Below the pieces are notes generated by a model. The model did no database searches and was not told where the DNA came from. It worked only from the letters and a program-made list of their open reading frames with translations. Shown in pieces: positions 1 through 4,847 of a stretch of 7,408 nucleotides of DNA (its first letter is position 1; every line of letters starts with the position of its first letter). The translations under genes were made by a program, and so were the position numbers. The DNA is from GCA-003244245 sp038276315 (GTDB lineage Bacteria; Actinomycetota; Actinomycetes; Mycobacteriales; Pseudonocardiaceae), in the NCBI GenBank assembly GCA_038276315.1, contig JBBPZY010000003.1, positions 1-7,408 on the forward strand, read 5' to 3'.

Positions 1-86
1 CCCAGCCATAACCGTCGCTGGCGCTCGGTGAGATGCGGACGCAACGCTTCGTAACGCCGAGCCAACGACTCCACCAAGACCGACAT
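1..86 (-). CDS. Partial transposase N-terminus, ISAzo13-like (runs off left edge)
   Basis: Read on the minus strand from an ATG at 86-84, an open frame runs off the window edge after 28 codons. It contains LARRYEALRPHLTERQRRLW, a segment that closely resembles the N-terminus of ISAzo13-family (Rhodopirellula-type) transposases. In these the motif 'RY-x-AL-x-P-x-L-x-ER-x-RRLW' precedes a helix-turn-helix. The frame is open upstream back to a TAA near 124-122, so a start slightly upstream is also possible; no Shine-Dalgarno is visible before the ATG. The catalytic DDE part would lie outside the window, so I cannot tell whether the element is intact. The assignment rests on memory of the family's N-terminus and on fewer than 30 residues. 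Confidence 0.6.
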   Translation of the reverse strand, partial: MSVLVESLARRYEALRPHLTERQRRLWL

Positions 87-205
87 AGCACGAACCGTAC
101 TGTCGCGCAGCCGAAACAGGGGTTATTTCATCGCGATCCCTTAGCATGATCATCGGATTCGAGCGCGCAACTGCGCCTGAGCGGGCCCCTGCAGGAGGTC
201 GCCTC
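87..205. other. Intergenic region between the IS-like gene and the methyltransferase
   Basis: This stretch should contain the outer end of the insertion element, if 1-86 is one. GGGGTTATTTCA at 119-130 is a candidate terminal sequence, but the partner end is outside the window and no target duplication can be tested. An 8-nt palindrome ATGATCAT lies at 146-153. TAGCAT at 142-147 fits the actinobacterial -10 pattern TAnnnT and could drive the rightward genes, but no convincing -35 is seen. The assignments here are weak. Confidence 0.3.
193..198 (+). promoter_or_regulatory. Shine-Dalgarno AGGAGG
   Basis: A full AGGAGG lies 7 nt before GTG 206-208. It is the strongest ribosome binding site at the left end of the window, yet it does not serve the methyltransferase start at 276, which is in another frame. 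It is the main evidence that the short ORF 206-283 is translated. Confidence 0.55.
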
Positions 206-283
206 GTGACACGGACTGTCGGTACTAGCGGGCGCGTAGTCGAAGGCCCGGCATCGCTTGGTGTGCGGCGTTGCCATGGGTGA
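206..283 (+). CDS. Possible 25-residue leader peptide
   Basis: A GTG start at 206 with an AGGAGG site 7 nt upstream opens a 25-codon frame encoding MTRTVGTSGRVVEG... and ending in RRCHG. Its TGA at 281-283 lies just past the ATG of the methyltransferase (276-278), so the two frames overlap by 8 nt. That arrangement fits translational coupling: the methyltransferase ATG has no good Shine-Dalgarno of its own and could be reached by ribosomes finishing the short ORF. It could also be a regulatory leader or an accident. The peptide has no recognisable domain, signal or membrane segment. The downstream gene is frameshifted, so any coupling may be a relic. Confidence 0.35.
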   Translation: MTRTVGTSGRVVEGPASLGVRRCHG

Positions 284-1065
284 GTACGCGCTGCGGCTCA
301 GCGATGCCGAGGTGGCCCGTTACCAGGCGCTGGCCCGCCGGGCCTGCACCGAAGAAAAAGACCTCTGGCGACTCGCCGGGATCAGCACCGGCGCGGGCAT
401 TGTGGACCTCGGTTGCGGTCCTGGTGCCGCGCTGGTGACGATGGCCGAGGTGGTCGGCCCCACCGGTTGGGTCACCGGGGTGGACGCCGATCCCCAGGCC
501 GTCGATCGGACCAGCGAGATGATCACGCATGCGGGGCTGGTCAACGCGCGGGCGCAGCTGGGCCACGCCCAGGCCAGCGGGCTGGCCGCGGCCAGCTGCG
601 ATGGTGCGTCACGTGTTGGCGCACAACGGCCCACGCGAGCAGGCCATCGTTGACCATGCCGCCACTCTGGTCCGGCCCGGCGGCGCCGTGTACCTGCTGG
701 ATATCGACATGACCGCCGCCCGAATCTGGCCCGCGGTGCCCGAGCTCACCGAGATGTATGCCCGCTATCGTGGCTTCCACGCCGCCCAGGGCAACGACTT
801 GCAGGCCGGGCTGCGCCTGGCGGCACTGCTGTCGAGGGCCGGGCTGGAGGTGATCACTCACCGCGGCTGGTACGGCATCCTCACCCCAGTCCCGGGGATA
901 CCGCCAGCAGTGTGGGCGGCCCGCGAGGTGATGATCGCCGCCGGCTTTGCCACCCCTGAGGATCTGGCCCGGTGGGAGGCCGCCTGGCACCGATTCCAGA
1001 CCGCGCAGCCAGCTGCGACCCGGTTCAGCGCCCTGTTCGCCGCAATCGGCCGCCGCCCTCTTTAG
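276..1065 (+). pseudogene. Frameshifted class I SAM-dependent methyltransferase
   Basis: Two frames together make one class I methyltransferase. The first part (ATG 276 to about 600) reads MGEYALRLSDAEVARYQALA... and holds the SAM-binding motif I (VDLGCGPG) and the acidic residue after beta-2 (GVDAD). The second part, in the next frame from about 600 to TAG 1063-1065, continues with MVRHVLAHNGPREQ, LVRPGGAVYLLDID and a C-terminal half ending FAAIGRRPL. In this fold motif I is followed by '(S)-x-D-V-x-x-x-RHVL', and exactly there the frame breaks: AGC TGC GAT (S-C-D) runs into out-of-frame ATGGTGCGTCAC (M-V-R-H). Loss of 8 nt between short repeats would explain the break. Without it the gene stops at 651-653, giving a ~125-residue protein without the second half of the fold. 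Restart at ATG 601 would give only the C-terminal half. The restored protein would be about 265 residues. The substrate is unknown. A sequencing error is the alternative. Confidence 0.8.
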
Positions 1066-1078
1066 GCTGGCTGACGTG
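1063..1078 (+). promoter_or_regulatory. Candidate -10 element for leaderless transcription of the 1076 methyltransferase
   Basis: TAGGCT at 1063-1068 matches TAnnnT and is followed by 7 nt and then GTG 1076. This places the expected transcription start on the start codon, a common arrangement in actinobacteria. The TAG of the -10 is also the stop codon of the preceding broken gene. No good -35 is visible at the usual distance. Confidence 0.45.
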
Positions 1079-1774
1079 GACCTGTGGTCGGCCTATAACG
1101 AGATGGGTCCGCGCTACGCGTCTCATGCTGCGGACAGTGCCTACAACGCCCACTACGACCGGCCAGCTGTGTTGACCGCCCTGGGTCCGGTCACCGGCCG
1201 GCGCGTGTTGGACGCTGCGTGTGGTCCCGGCTTGTACGCCGAGTCGTTGCTGGCCGCTGGGGCCGAGGTCGTGGGCTTCGACGCCAGCCAGGCGATGGTC
1301 GAACTGGCGAGGAAGCGGCTCGGGCAGCGGGCCCAGATCGACCTGGCCCGGCTCGGTGAGCCGTTGCCCTATCCGGCGGAGATGTTCGATGCGAGCATCT
1401 GCGCGCTGGCGATCCACTATGTCGCCGACCGGGCCGCGGCTTTCACGGAGCTGTACCGGGTGCTGCGAGCCGGTGGGGCGCTCGTGGTGTCGACTCAGCA
1501 CCCCACGGTCGACTGGCTCCGCAAGGGCGGCTCGTACTTCGGCTCGGTACTGGAGACCGACACGTGGCATCTCGCCACCGGCGATGTGCAGGTGCGTTTT
1601 TGGCGCGAGTCACTCTCGGCGCTCTGTGCAGCGGCGACGAGCGTCGGTTTCGTCATCGACCAACTGATCGAGCCTCGCCCGGCAGAGAGCATGCGGGAAC
1701 TCTTCCCGGACGACTACGACAAGCTCAACCGGGAGCCCGGCTTCCTCATCCTGCGCCTGCGCAAGCTCGGATAG
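1076..1774 (+). CDS. Class I SAM-dependent methyltransferase, small-molecule type
   Basis: The product is a 232-residue cytoplasmic methyltransferase of the UbiE/Methyltransf_11 type, predicted to transfer a methyl group from SAM to a small molecule; the substrate cannot be read from the sequence. Motif I is VLDAACGPG (about residues 44-52), followed by the SAM-ribose-binding acidic residue in VVGFDAS. The post-motif core is FDASICALAIHYVADR, then LYRVLRAGGALVVSTQHP. The C-terminal part (VRFWRESLSAL, AAATSVGFVIDQLIEPRP, GFLILRLRKL) is the usual substrate-side cap and last strands. The frame is open upstream, but the GTG at 1076 gives VDLWSAYNEMGPRY, where homologues normally begin, and it sits 10 nt after the previous stop. 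There is no Shine-Dalgarno; a TAnnnT box 7 nt upstream suggests a leaderless mRNA. It is not closely similar to the broken methyltransferase next door, so the pair is not a recent duplication. Confidence 0.85.
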   Translation: MDLWSAYNEMGPRYASHAADSAYNAHYDRPAVLTALGPVTGRRVLDAACGPGLYAESLLAAGAEVVGFDASQAMVELARKRLGQRAQIDLARLGEPLPYPAEMFDASICALAIHYVADRAAAFTELYRVLRAGGALVVSTQHPTVDWLRKGGSYFGSVLETDTWHLATGDVQVRFWRESLSALCAAATSVGFVIDQLIEPRPAESMRELFPDDYDKLNREPGFLILRLRKLG

Positions 1775-1798
1775 CCGAGCGACCCGCGGTACACCGCG
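1765..1798 (+). terminator. Two short hairpins at the end of the methyltransferase gene
   Basis: GCTCGG-ATAG-CCGAGC (1765-1780) is a perfect 6-bp stem whose 4-nt loop carries the TAG stop codon (1772-1774). Five nt further, CGCGGT directly meets its complement ACCGCG after two bases (1785-1798). There is no U-tract, so if this terminates it is of the hairpin-only kind reported in actinobacteria. It could also be mRNA 3'-end protection or chance. Confidence 0.35.
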
Positions 1799-1843
1799 AC
1801 GCTGGCCACCCCCGTTCCCACTCCCGCCCGGCCTGCCGATCTT

Positions 1844-1852
1844 GAAGGAAGG
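1844..1852 (+). promoter_or_regulatory. Shine-Dalgarno GAAGGAAGG
   Basis: The purine run GAAGGAAGG precedes ATG 1855; its AAGGA core lies 5 nt before the start. It fixes the start of the deoxyribosyltransferase-like gene and contrasts with the SD-less GTG starts at 1076, 3209 and 3991. Confidence 0.7.
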
Positions 1853-1854
1853 TC

Positions 1855-2304
1855 ATGAAGGCATACATCGCCGCTCCGTTGTTCTGCCAGGGGGAAAAGG
1901 ACTTCAACCTGCGGGTGGAGGCCGTCGTGCGGTCGGTGGGACTGGAGACGTTCCTACCCCAGCGTGATGGTGGCGAGGCCGCTCGCCTGATCCGTCAGGG
2001 TATGGATGAGCACACCGTGTGCCAGCGGCTGTTCGACCTGGACTGCGCCGCGATCGCGGACTGCGCGGTGTTCGTGTTCGTCTTGGACGGCCGGGTGCCC
2101 GACGAGGGTGCGTGCGTGGAGCTCGGCATGGCCTTTGCTCGCGGCACGCCGTGTTTTGGTCTGCAGACCGACAGCCGCCGCTTCGGTGGCACCGAAGCCA
2201 ACAACCTGATGATCGACTACGCGCTCACCGGCGGGATCGCTGCGTCACTCGAGGAGCTGGCCGACACTCTGCGCACGCATGTGGGCCAACTCACCGCCGG
2301 CTGA
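1855..2304 (+). CDS. Nucleoside 2-deoxyribosyltransferase-like protein
   Basis: The 149-residue protein has the size and motifs of the nucleoside 2-deoxyribosyltransferase family (PF05014), small Rossmann-like enzymes that exchange the base of 2'-deoxynucleosides or hydrolyse nucleotide N-glycosidic bonds. It begins KAYIAAPLF, with Tyr4 at the position of the active-site tyrosine. FVFVLDG (Asp78) and PDEGACVELGMAFARG follow. In the latter, Asp83 and Glu89 have the 6-residue spacing of the catalytic Asp/Glu pair, Glu being the nucleophile in characterised members. NNLMIDYAL (Asn116/117) corresponds to the segment that a neighbouring subunit contributes to the active site. All expected catalytic residues are present, so it is probably active. 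Whether it uses deoxynucleosides, nucleoside monophosphates (Rcl-like) or a specialised substrate is not decidable. It may be co-transcribed with the upstream methyltransferase (80 nt gap), but hairpins in the gap argue for partial separation. It converges on the gene ending at 2374. Confidence 0.85.
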   Translation: MKAYIAAPLFCQGEKDFNLRVEAVVRSVGLETFLPQRDGGEAARLIRQGMDEHTVCQRLFDLDCAAIADCAVFVFVLDGRVPDEGACVELGMAFARGTPCFGLQTDSRRFGGTEANNLMIDYALTGGIAASLEELADTLRTHVGQLTAG

Positions 2305-2373
2305 CCGATCGAGACGCTGCCCGATCGCCGACCGCGGCAGAGAATTGTGCCGGCAGCCGCTGGTGGCCTATGC

Positions 2374-3078
2374 CTAGGGCACAGCTTCGCCAACTGAGGC
2401 CGCGACCAGTCCGGTGACTAGAGGGTGAGGGCAAGTCGGCGTGCTTGACACCTGCGGCACGAAAAGAGTAGCCACGAAGAAGCGGCGGTCAGGCAGCTCG
2501 AGGATCCGAGGCTCACCATCCTGGTCGGTCCCGCTGACCATGAGTCCCGCCTGCACGAGCGTGCCGAGGTAGGCCAGGTTGAGCCCGAAAGTGCAGTAGT
2601 AACGCTCGGTCGCCGTCGCATTCCGGTAGGCGGCGGCGCACCGGGTTCCCTCCTTGAGCTGCACCGTCATGTTCTGGCCGGCGAGGGAACAGGCCAATGA
2701 GGTGATGAACAGCGTAGAAGCGTAGGGGTCGTACTCCGCATGCTGAGCGTCTGAAAAGCCGACCACGTTCCGGGCGAACTCCAGCACCACGTGCTGGAAT
2801 CCACCACAGGTCCCGAGGAGCGGAACGTCGTGGATCCGGGCGTACTGGATCGCCGCCAGCGCGCCAAGCAGGCTGCGGTAAGGGCTCCCCGGAGCGATGA
2901 CGAGGCCGTCGAACCCGGTGAGTGCGTCCTCACCGTCGTGTTCAACACGGCCGGTAGAGATCCAAGTGACCTCGGCTGACACGCCCTGGTAGGTGCTTGC
3001 GTGCTCCACCGCAGCGGCCGTGGCTAGGTGAGTCTCGTTCCTGGGTTCGTAGTCGCCTATGACACCGATGCCTACCAT
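2374..3078 (-). CDS. CTP synthase C-terminal region-related protein (glutaminase-like, incomplete triad)
   Basis: From ATG 3078 the product is 234 residues and corresponds to the class I glutamine amidotransferase half of CTP synthase, without the N-terminal synthetase half. It starts MVGIGVIGDYEPRN. It continues with GFDGLVIAPGSPYRS (about residues 55-69), the nucleophile-elbow-like PLLGTCGGFQHVVLEFARN with Cys91, and SLACSLAGQNMTVQL. It ends with RRFFVATLFVPQ...PHPLVTGLVAA. CTP synthase has FHPE in the last motif; here it reads FVPQ, so Val207 and Gln209 replace the catalytic His and Glu while Cys91 remains. Classical glutaminase activity is therefore doubtful. A recognised family is described as CTP synthase C-terminal region-related (seleno)protein, and as I recall it also diverges at the His; its role is unknown. 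The frame is open upstream to GTG 3168, but family similarity begins at 3078. It is divergent from the GNAT gene and convergent with the deoxyribosyltransferase-like gene. Confidence 0.8.
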   Translation of the reverse strand: MVGIGVIGDYEPRNETHLATAAAVEHASTYQGVSAEVTWISTGRVEHDGEDALTGFDGLVIAPGSPYRSLLGALAAIQYARIHDVPLLGTCGGFQHVVLEFARNVVGFSDAQHAEYDPYASTLFITSLACSLAGQNMTVQLKEGTRCAAAYRNATATERYYCTFGLNLAYLGTLVQAGLMVSGTDQDGEPRILELPDRRFFVATLFVPQVSSTPTCPHPLVTGLVAASVGEAVP

Positions 3079-3129
3079 GAGGCGAGTCTTGCGCGCCGAG
3101 CCAGCTTCCGCCTCAAATCCGGTCCTTCC

Positions 3130-3162
3130 TCCGGAGCGTGTCTCGTGAGCGGACCCTCCGGA
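3130..3162. repeat. Inverted repeat TCCGGAG / CTCCGGA in the divergent intergenic region
   Basis: TCCGGAG (3130-3136) and CTCCGGA (3156-3162) form a 7-bp inverted repeat with 19 nt between. Each arm also contains the palindrome TCCGGA, and the left arm sits in the 8-nt palindrome CTCCGGAG (3129-3136). It lies between two divergent genes (minus-strand start 3078, plus-strand start 3209), a usual place for an operator. No regulator is encoded nearby, so this is only a candidate site. Confidence 0.3.
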
Positions 3163-3174
3163 CTGCACGCATGA

Positions 3175-3211
3175 TTGCCGACGGCGAAGCGGTCGCTACC
3201 CTCGCGTCGTG
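3175..3211 (+). promoter_or_regulatory. Candidate leaderless promoter of the GNAT gene
   Basis: TTGCCG at 3175-3180 (-35 like), a 16-nt spacer, and TACCCT at 3197-3202 (TAnnnT) are followed by 6 nt and the GTG start at 3209. The expected transcription start coincides with the start codon. It is the best-formed promoter in the window and supports the GTG 3209 start, which has no Shine-Dalgarno. Confidence 0.55.
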
Positions 3212-3694
3212 GACTGGTCAGTCACCGACGCGCCAGTCGTCTTGGTGCGGCTCTCCGCAGTTGACGTCGGAGAGGTGCTCACGCTTCAACGAGCGGCGTA
3301 CGTCACCGAAGCTCAAGCCCATGGCGACCTCGCTATGCCGCCCTTGGTGCAGTCACGCGCCGAGCTGGCAGCGGAGTTGACCGACCCTCAGGTGTTGGCG
3401 CTGGGGTTGCGGGAGGGTGCTCGCCTGGTGGCGGCGGTCCGCGTCCGCATCGAAGATGAGGCCGCCGAGTTGGGCCGTCTTGTGGTCGCGCCCGATCGGC
3501 AAGGACAGGGCCTGGGCAGCCACCTGCTGCGGCAGGCAGAAGTGCAGGTGCCCGAGGGCATCCAGCTAATGCGGTTGTTCACAGGTGAACACAGCCTCGC
3601 GAATCTGCGCCTGTACAAGCGACACGGCTACACCGAAGACCATCGGACGTCCGGTGGCGGTTACCAACTCATACACATGACTAAGGTCCTGTGA
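3209..3694 (+). CDS. GNAT-family N-acetyltransferase
   Basis: The 161-residue product is a single-domain GNAT acetyltransferase, expected to transfer an acetyl group from acetyl-CoA to an amine; the acceptor is unknown. The N-terminal part (VVLVRLSAVDVGEVLTLQRAAY) is the usual first strand and helix. Motif A is ELGRLVVAPDRQGQGLGSHLL (about residues 87-107), with the pyrophosphate-binding R/Q-x-x-G-x-G/A loop as RQGQGLG. NLRLYKRHGY (132-141) is the motif B region, with the tyrosine often acting as general acid. The protein ends with a strand, YQLIHMTKVL. A segment of about 25 residues between helix 1 and strand 2 (AQAHGDLAMPPLVQSRAEL) is the likely acceptor-side part. The start is GTG 3209, chosen because a well-placed -10 box ends 6 nt before it. 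It stands alone, divergent from the CTP-synthase-like gene and ~300 nt before xth. Confidence 0.9.
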   Translation: MDWSVTDAPVVLVRLSAVDVGEVLTLQRAAYVTEAQAHGDLAMPPLVQSRAELAAELTDPQVLALGLREGARLVAAVRVRIEDEAAELGRLVVAPDRQGQGLGSHLLRQAEVQVPEGIQLMRLFTGEHSLANLRLYKRHGYTEDHRTSGGGYQLIHMTKVL

Positions 3695-3733
3695 CACGTC
3701 GACTGAGCGAATAACCGTCTTCGGGTGCCACCG

Positions 3734-3750
3734 GCCGATCGACAATCGGC
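3734..3750 (+). terminator. Weak hairpin downstream of the GNAT gene
   Basis: GCCGAT pairs with ATCGGC across a 5-nt loop (CGACA). It lies about 40 nt downstream of the GNAT stop and has no U-tract. It may serve as a terminator, but a 6-bp stem is common by chance at this GC content. Confidence 0.25.
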
Positions 3751-3928
3751 GCCTCGAACCGCGTCCGCCTCAGCCGTTCTGATGGCGAGCGGCTGCCCGG
3801 CTCGGGTTGTCCTTGGGTGTCCTGCAAGGCCATGGGCAGGCACAGCGGCCGGTAGCCGTTCGCATCGCGTGGCCAACTCGGCCGCGACGGCGAGTGTGCA
3901 GAGTTGCTCTCCCGATAGTCACGGCAGG

Positions 3929-3960
3929 TCCGTGGGTCTGAACTCCATGGGTCTGAACTC
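3929..3960. repeat. Two-copy direct repeat with 15-nt period upstream of xth
   Basis: TCC(G/A)TGGGTCTGAACTC occurs at 3929-3945 and 3944-3960, one mismatch between copies, with a 2-nt overlap. The second copy ends 18 nt before the -10 element of xth and so covers the region where a -35 or an activator site would lie. It does not match the mycobacterial LexA box or the RecA-NDp/PafBC motif as I know them. It could be an operator or a slippage duplication. Confidence 0.45.
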
Positions 3961-3978
3961 TGACGATCCGCTGGGCGA

Positions 3979-3993
3979 TAGCGTGGTGGAGTG
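3979..3993 (+). promoter_or_regulatory. Candidate -10 element for leaderless xth transcription
   Basis: TAGCGT (3979-3984) fits TAnnnT and is followed by exactly 6 nt and GTG 3991. That predicts a leaderless transcript starting on the start codon. No good -35 is seen at 16-18 nt spacing; nearby CTGAAC (3953-3958) and TCTGAC (3959-3964) are at 20 and 14 nt. Confidence 0.5.
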
Positions 3994-4842
3994 CGGGTGG
4001 CGACGTGGAATGTGAACTCGGTGCGTTCGCGATTGCCTCGGTTGTTGCCGTGGCTCGACGCGCGGGTGCCGGACGTGGTGTGCCTGCAGGAGACCAAGCT
4101 GCCTGCGGACGCCTTCGAGGAACTGGTTCGCCCTGCGCTGACCGAGCGCGGGTACGCCGTCGCCCACCACGGGGACGGCCGGTGGAACGGGGTGGCGATT
4201 GCCTCCCGGGTCGGGTTGGACGACATCGTCGCGGGTCTTCTCGACGAGCCCGCCAATCCGGTGGGGCAGCTTCCGGGCCCCGAGGCCCGTGCGGTGTCCG
4301 CGACCTGCGCGGGAGTGCGGGTGGTCTCGGTGTACGTGCCCAACGGCCGCACCCCCGAGGACCCGCACTACCGATACAAGCTCGACTGGCTGGCCGCGCT
4401 GCGCGCCACCGTGGCCACCCGGGACCCCGCGGTGACGGTGGTCTGCGGCGACATGAACGTGGCGCTCACCGACGACGACGTCTACAACGCAGCCGCCTTT
4501 TCAACCTCGACTCACGTCACACCCCCGGAACGCGACGCCGTGCGCGCCCTCGGACTGCACGACGTGATGCGGGAACGCTGGCCCGCCGAGCGGATCTTCA
4601 CCTACTGGGACTACCGCGCCGGCATGTTCCACCAGAACCTGGGAATGCGCATCGATCTGATCTTGGCCGGTGCGGACGTTGCCCCTCGGACATGCGCGGC
4701 GTGGGTGGACCGCCAAGCCCGCAAGGGCACCGCCCCCAGCGACCACGCGCCGGTGATCGTGGATTTCGACGATGCACCGGACGGGGACTGCGGTCCGATG
4801 GTGCCGCCCCCGTCAGCGCCGCGTAGCGGGACGCGGCGCTGA
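3991..4842 (+). CDS. xth: Exodeoxyribonuclease III / AP endonuclease
   Basis: The 283-residue product is an ExoIII-type (EEP superfamily) Mg-dependent nuclease, acting in base excision repair by cutting 5' of abasic sites and removing 3' blocking groups and 3' nucleotides. The active site is complete: WNVNS at the start with Asn7, LQETK with metal-binding Glu34, VYVPNG with the catalytic Tyr, VVCGDMNVA with the Asp/Asn pair, MRIDLILA, and the terminal SDHAPV with the Asp-His dyad. The GTG at 3991 begins MRVATWNVNSVRSR, the normal family start, and no in-frame start lies upstream; the -10 box before it suggests a leaderless mRNA. After the last beta strand there is a polar, Pro-rich tail of about 24 residues absent from the compact enzymes. 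Its codons largely form a 12-bp hairpin that includes the stop codon. The gene is convergent with cbbX and has no functional link to it that I can see. Confidence 0.93.
   Translation: MRVATWNVNSVRSRLPRLLPWLDARVPDVVCLQETKLPADAFEELVRPALTERGYAVAHHGDGRWNGVAIASRVGLDDIVAGLLDEPANPVGQLPGPEARAVSATCAGVRVVSVYVPNGRTPEDPHYRYKLDWLAALRATVATRDPAVTVVCGDMNVALTDDDVYNAAAFSTSTHVTPPERDAVRALGLHDVMRERWPAERIFTYWDYRAGMFHQNLGMRIDLILAGADVAPRTCAAWVDRQARKGTAPSDHAPVIVDFDDAPDGDCGPMVPPPSAPRSGTRR
4813..4842 (+). terminator. 12-bp hairpin spanning the xth stop codon
   Basis: TCAGCGCCGCGT (4813-4824) pairs perfectly with ACGCGGCGCTGA (4831-4842) across the 6-nt loop AGCGGG. The TGA stop of xth is the last part of the 3' arm. 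There is no U-tract. It is the first of two hairpins of identical geometry in the xth/cbbX junction. Confidence 0.6.
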
Positions 4843-4847
4843 GCCAG

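Larger units (their letters stand above)
3695..3990. other. Intergenic region between the GNAT gene and xth
   Basis: I see no convincing gene in these 296 nt. Frames open on both strands lack recognisable motifs and depend on the high GC. Near its left end is a 6-bp hairpin GCCGAT-CGACA-ATCGGC (3734-3750), about 40 nt past the GNAT stop and a possible weak terminator. Near its right end are a two-copy direct repeat (3929-3960) and the -10 element of xth (3979-3984). The roughly 180 nt between carry nothing I can name. Confidence 0.5.

Noticed and set aside
590..612. Programmed ribosomal frameshift joining the two methyltransferase parts
   Set aside because: No slippery run, no downstream pseudoknot or hairpin seen, and the residue spacing at the junction fits a deletion better than a slip.
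3079..3168. Extension of the CTP-synthase-like protein to GTG 3168
   Set aside because: The extra 30 residues are Gly/Ser/Arg-rich with no family similarity; the family start (MVGIGVIGDY) falls on ATG 3078. Not excluded, because no Shine-Dalgarno is clear at either place.
3740..3775. tRNA-like T-arm (GGTTCGAGGC on the minus strand)
   Set aside because: The flanking bases do not form the five-base-pair T stem and no cloverleaf can be drawn.
3929..3984. LexA box or RecA-NDp/PafBC promoter for xth
   Set aside because: Neither the TCGAAC-N4-GTTCGA palindrome nor TTGTC(A/G)GTG eight bases before the -10 is present.
3725..4015. Plus-strand 96-codon frame in the gap before xth
   Set aside because: No start signal and low-information Ala/Arg/Ser sequence; it runs into xth in a different frame and contains the direct repeat and the promoter.
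3681..4352. Minus-strand open frame of 223 codons over the GNAT/xth gap and the xth 5' half
   Set aside because: The composition is that of an antisense shadow; no domain, no ribosome binding site, and it overlaps a certain gene.
4005..4826. Long open frame of 273 codons on the plus strand inside xth
   Set aside because: It lies almost wholly within xth in another frame, is Arg/Gly/Pro-rich with no motif, and arises from GC-rich codons; xth has a complete active site.
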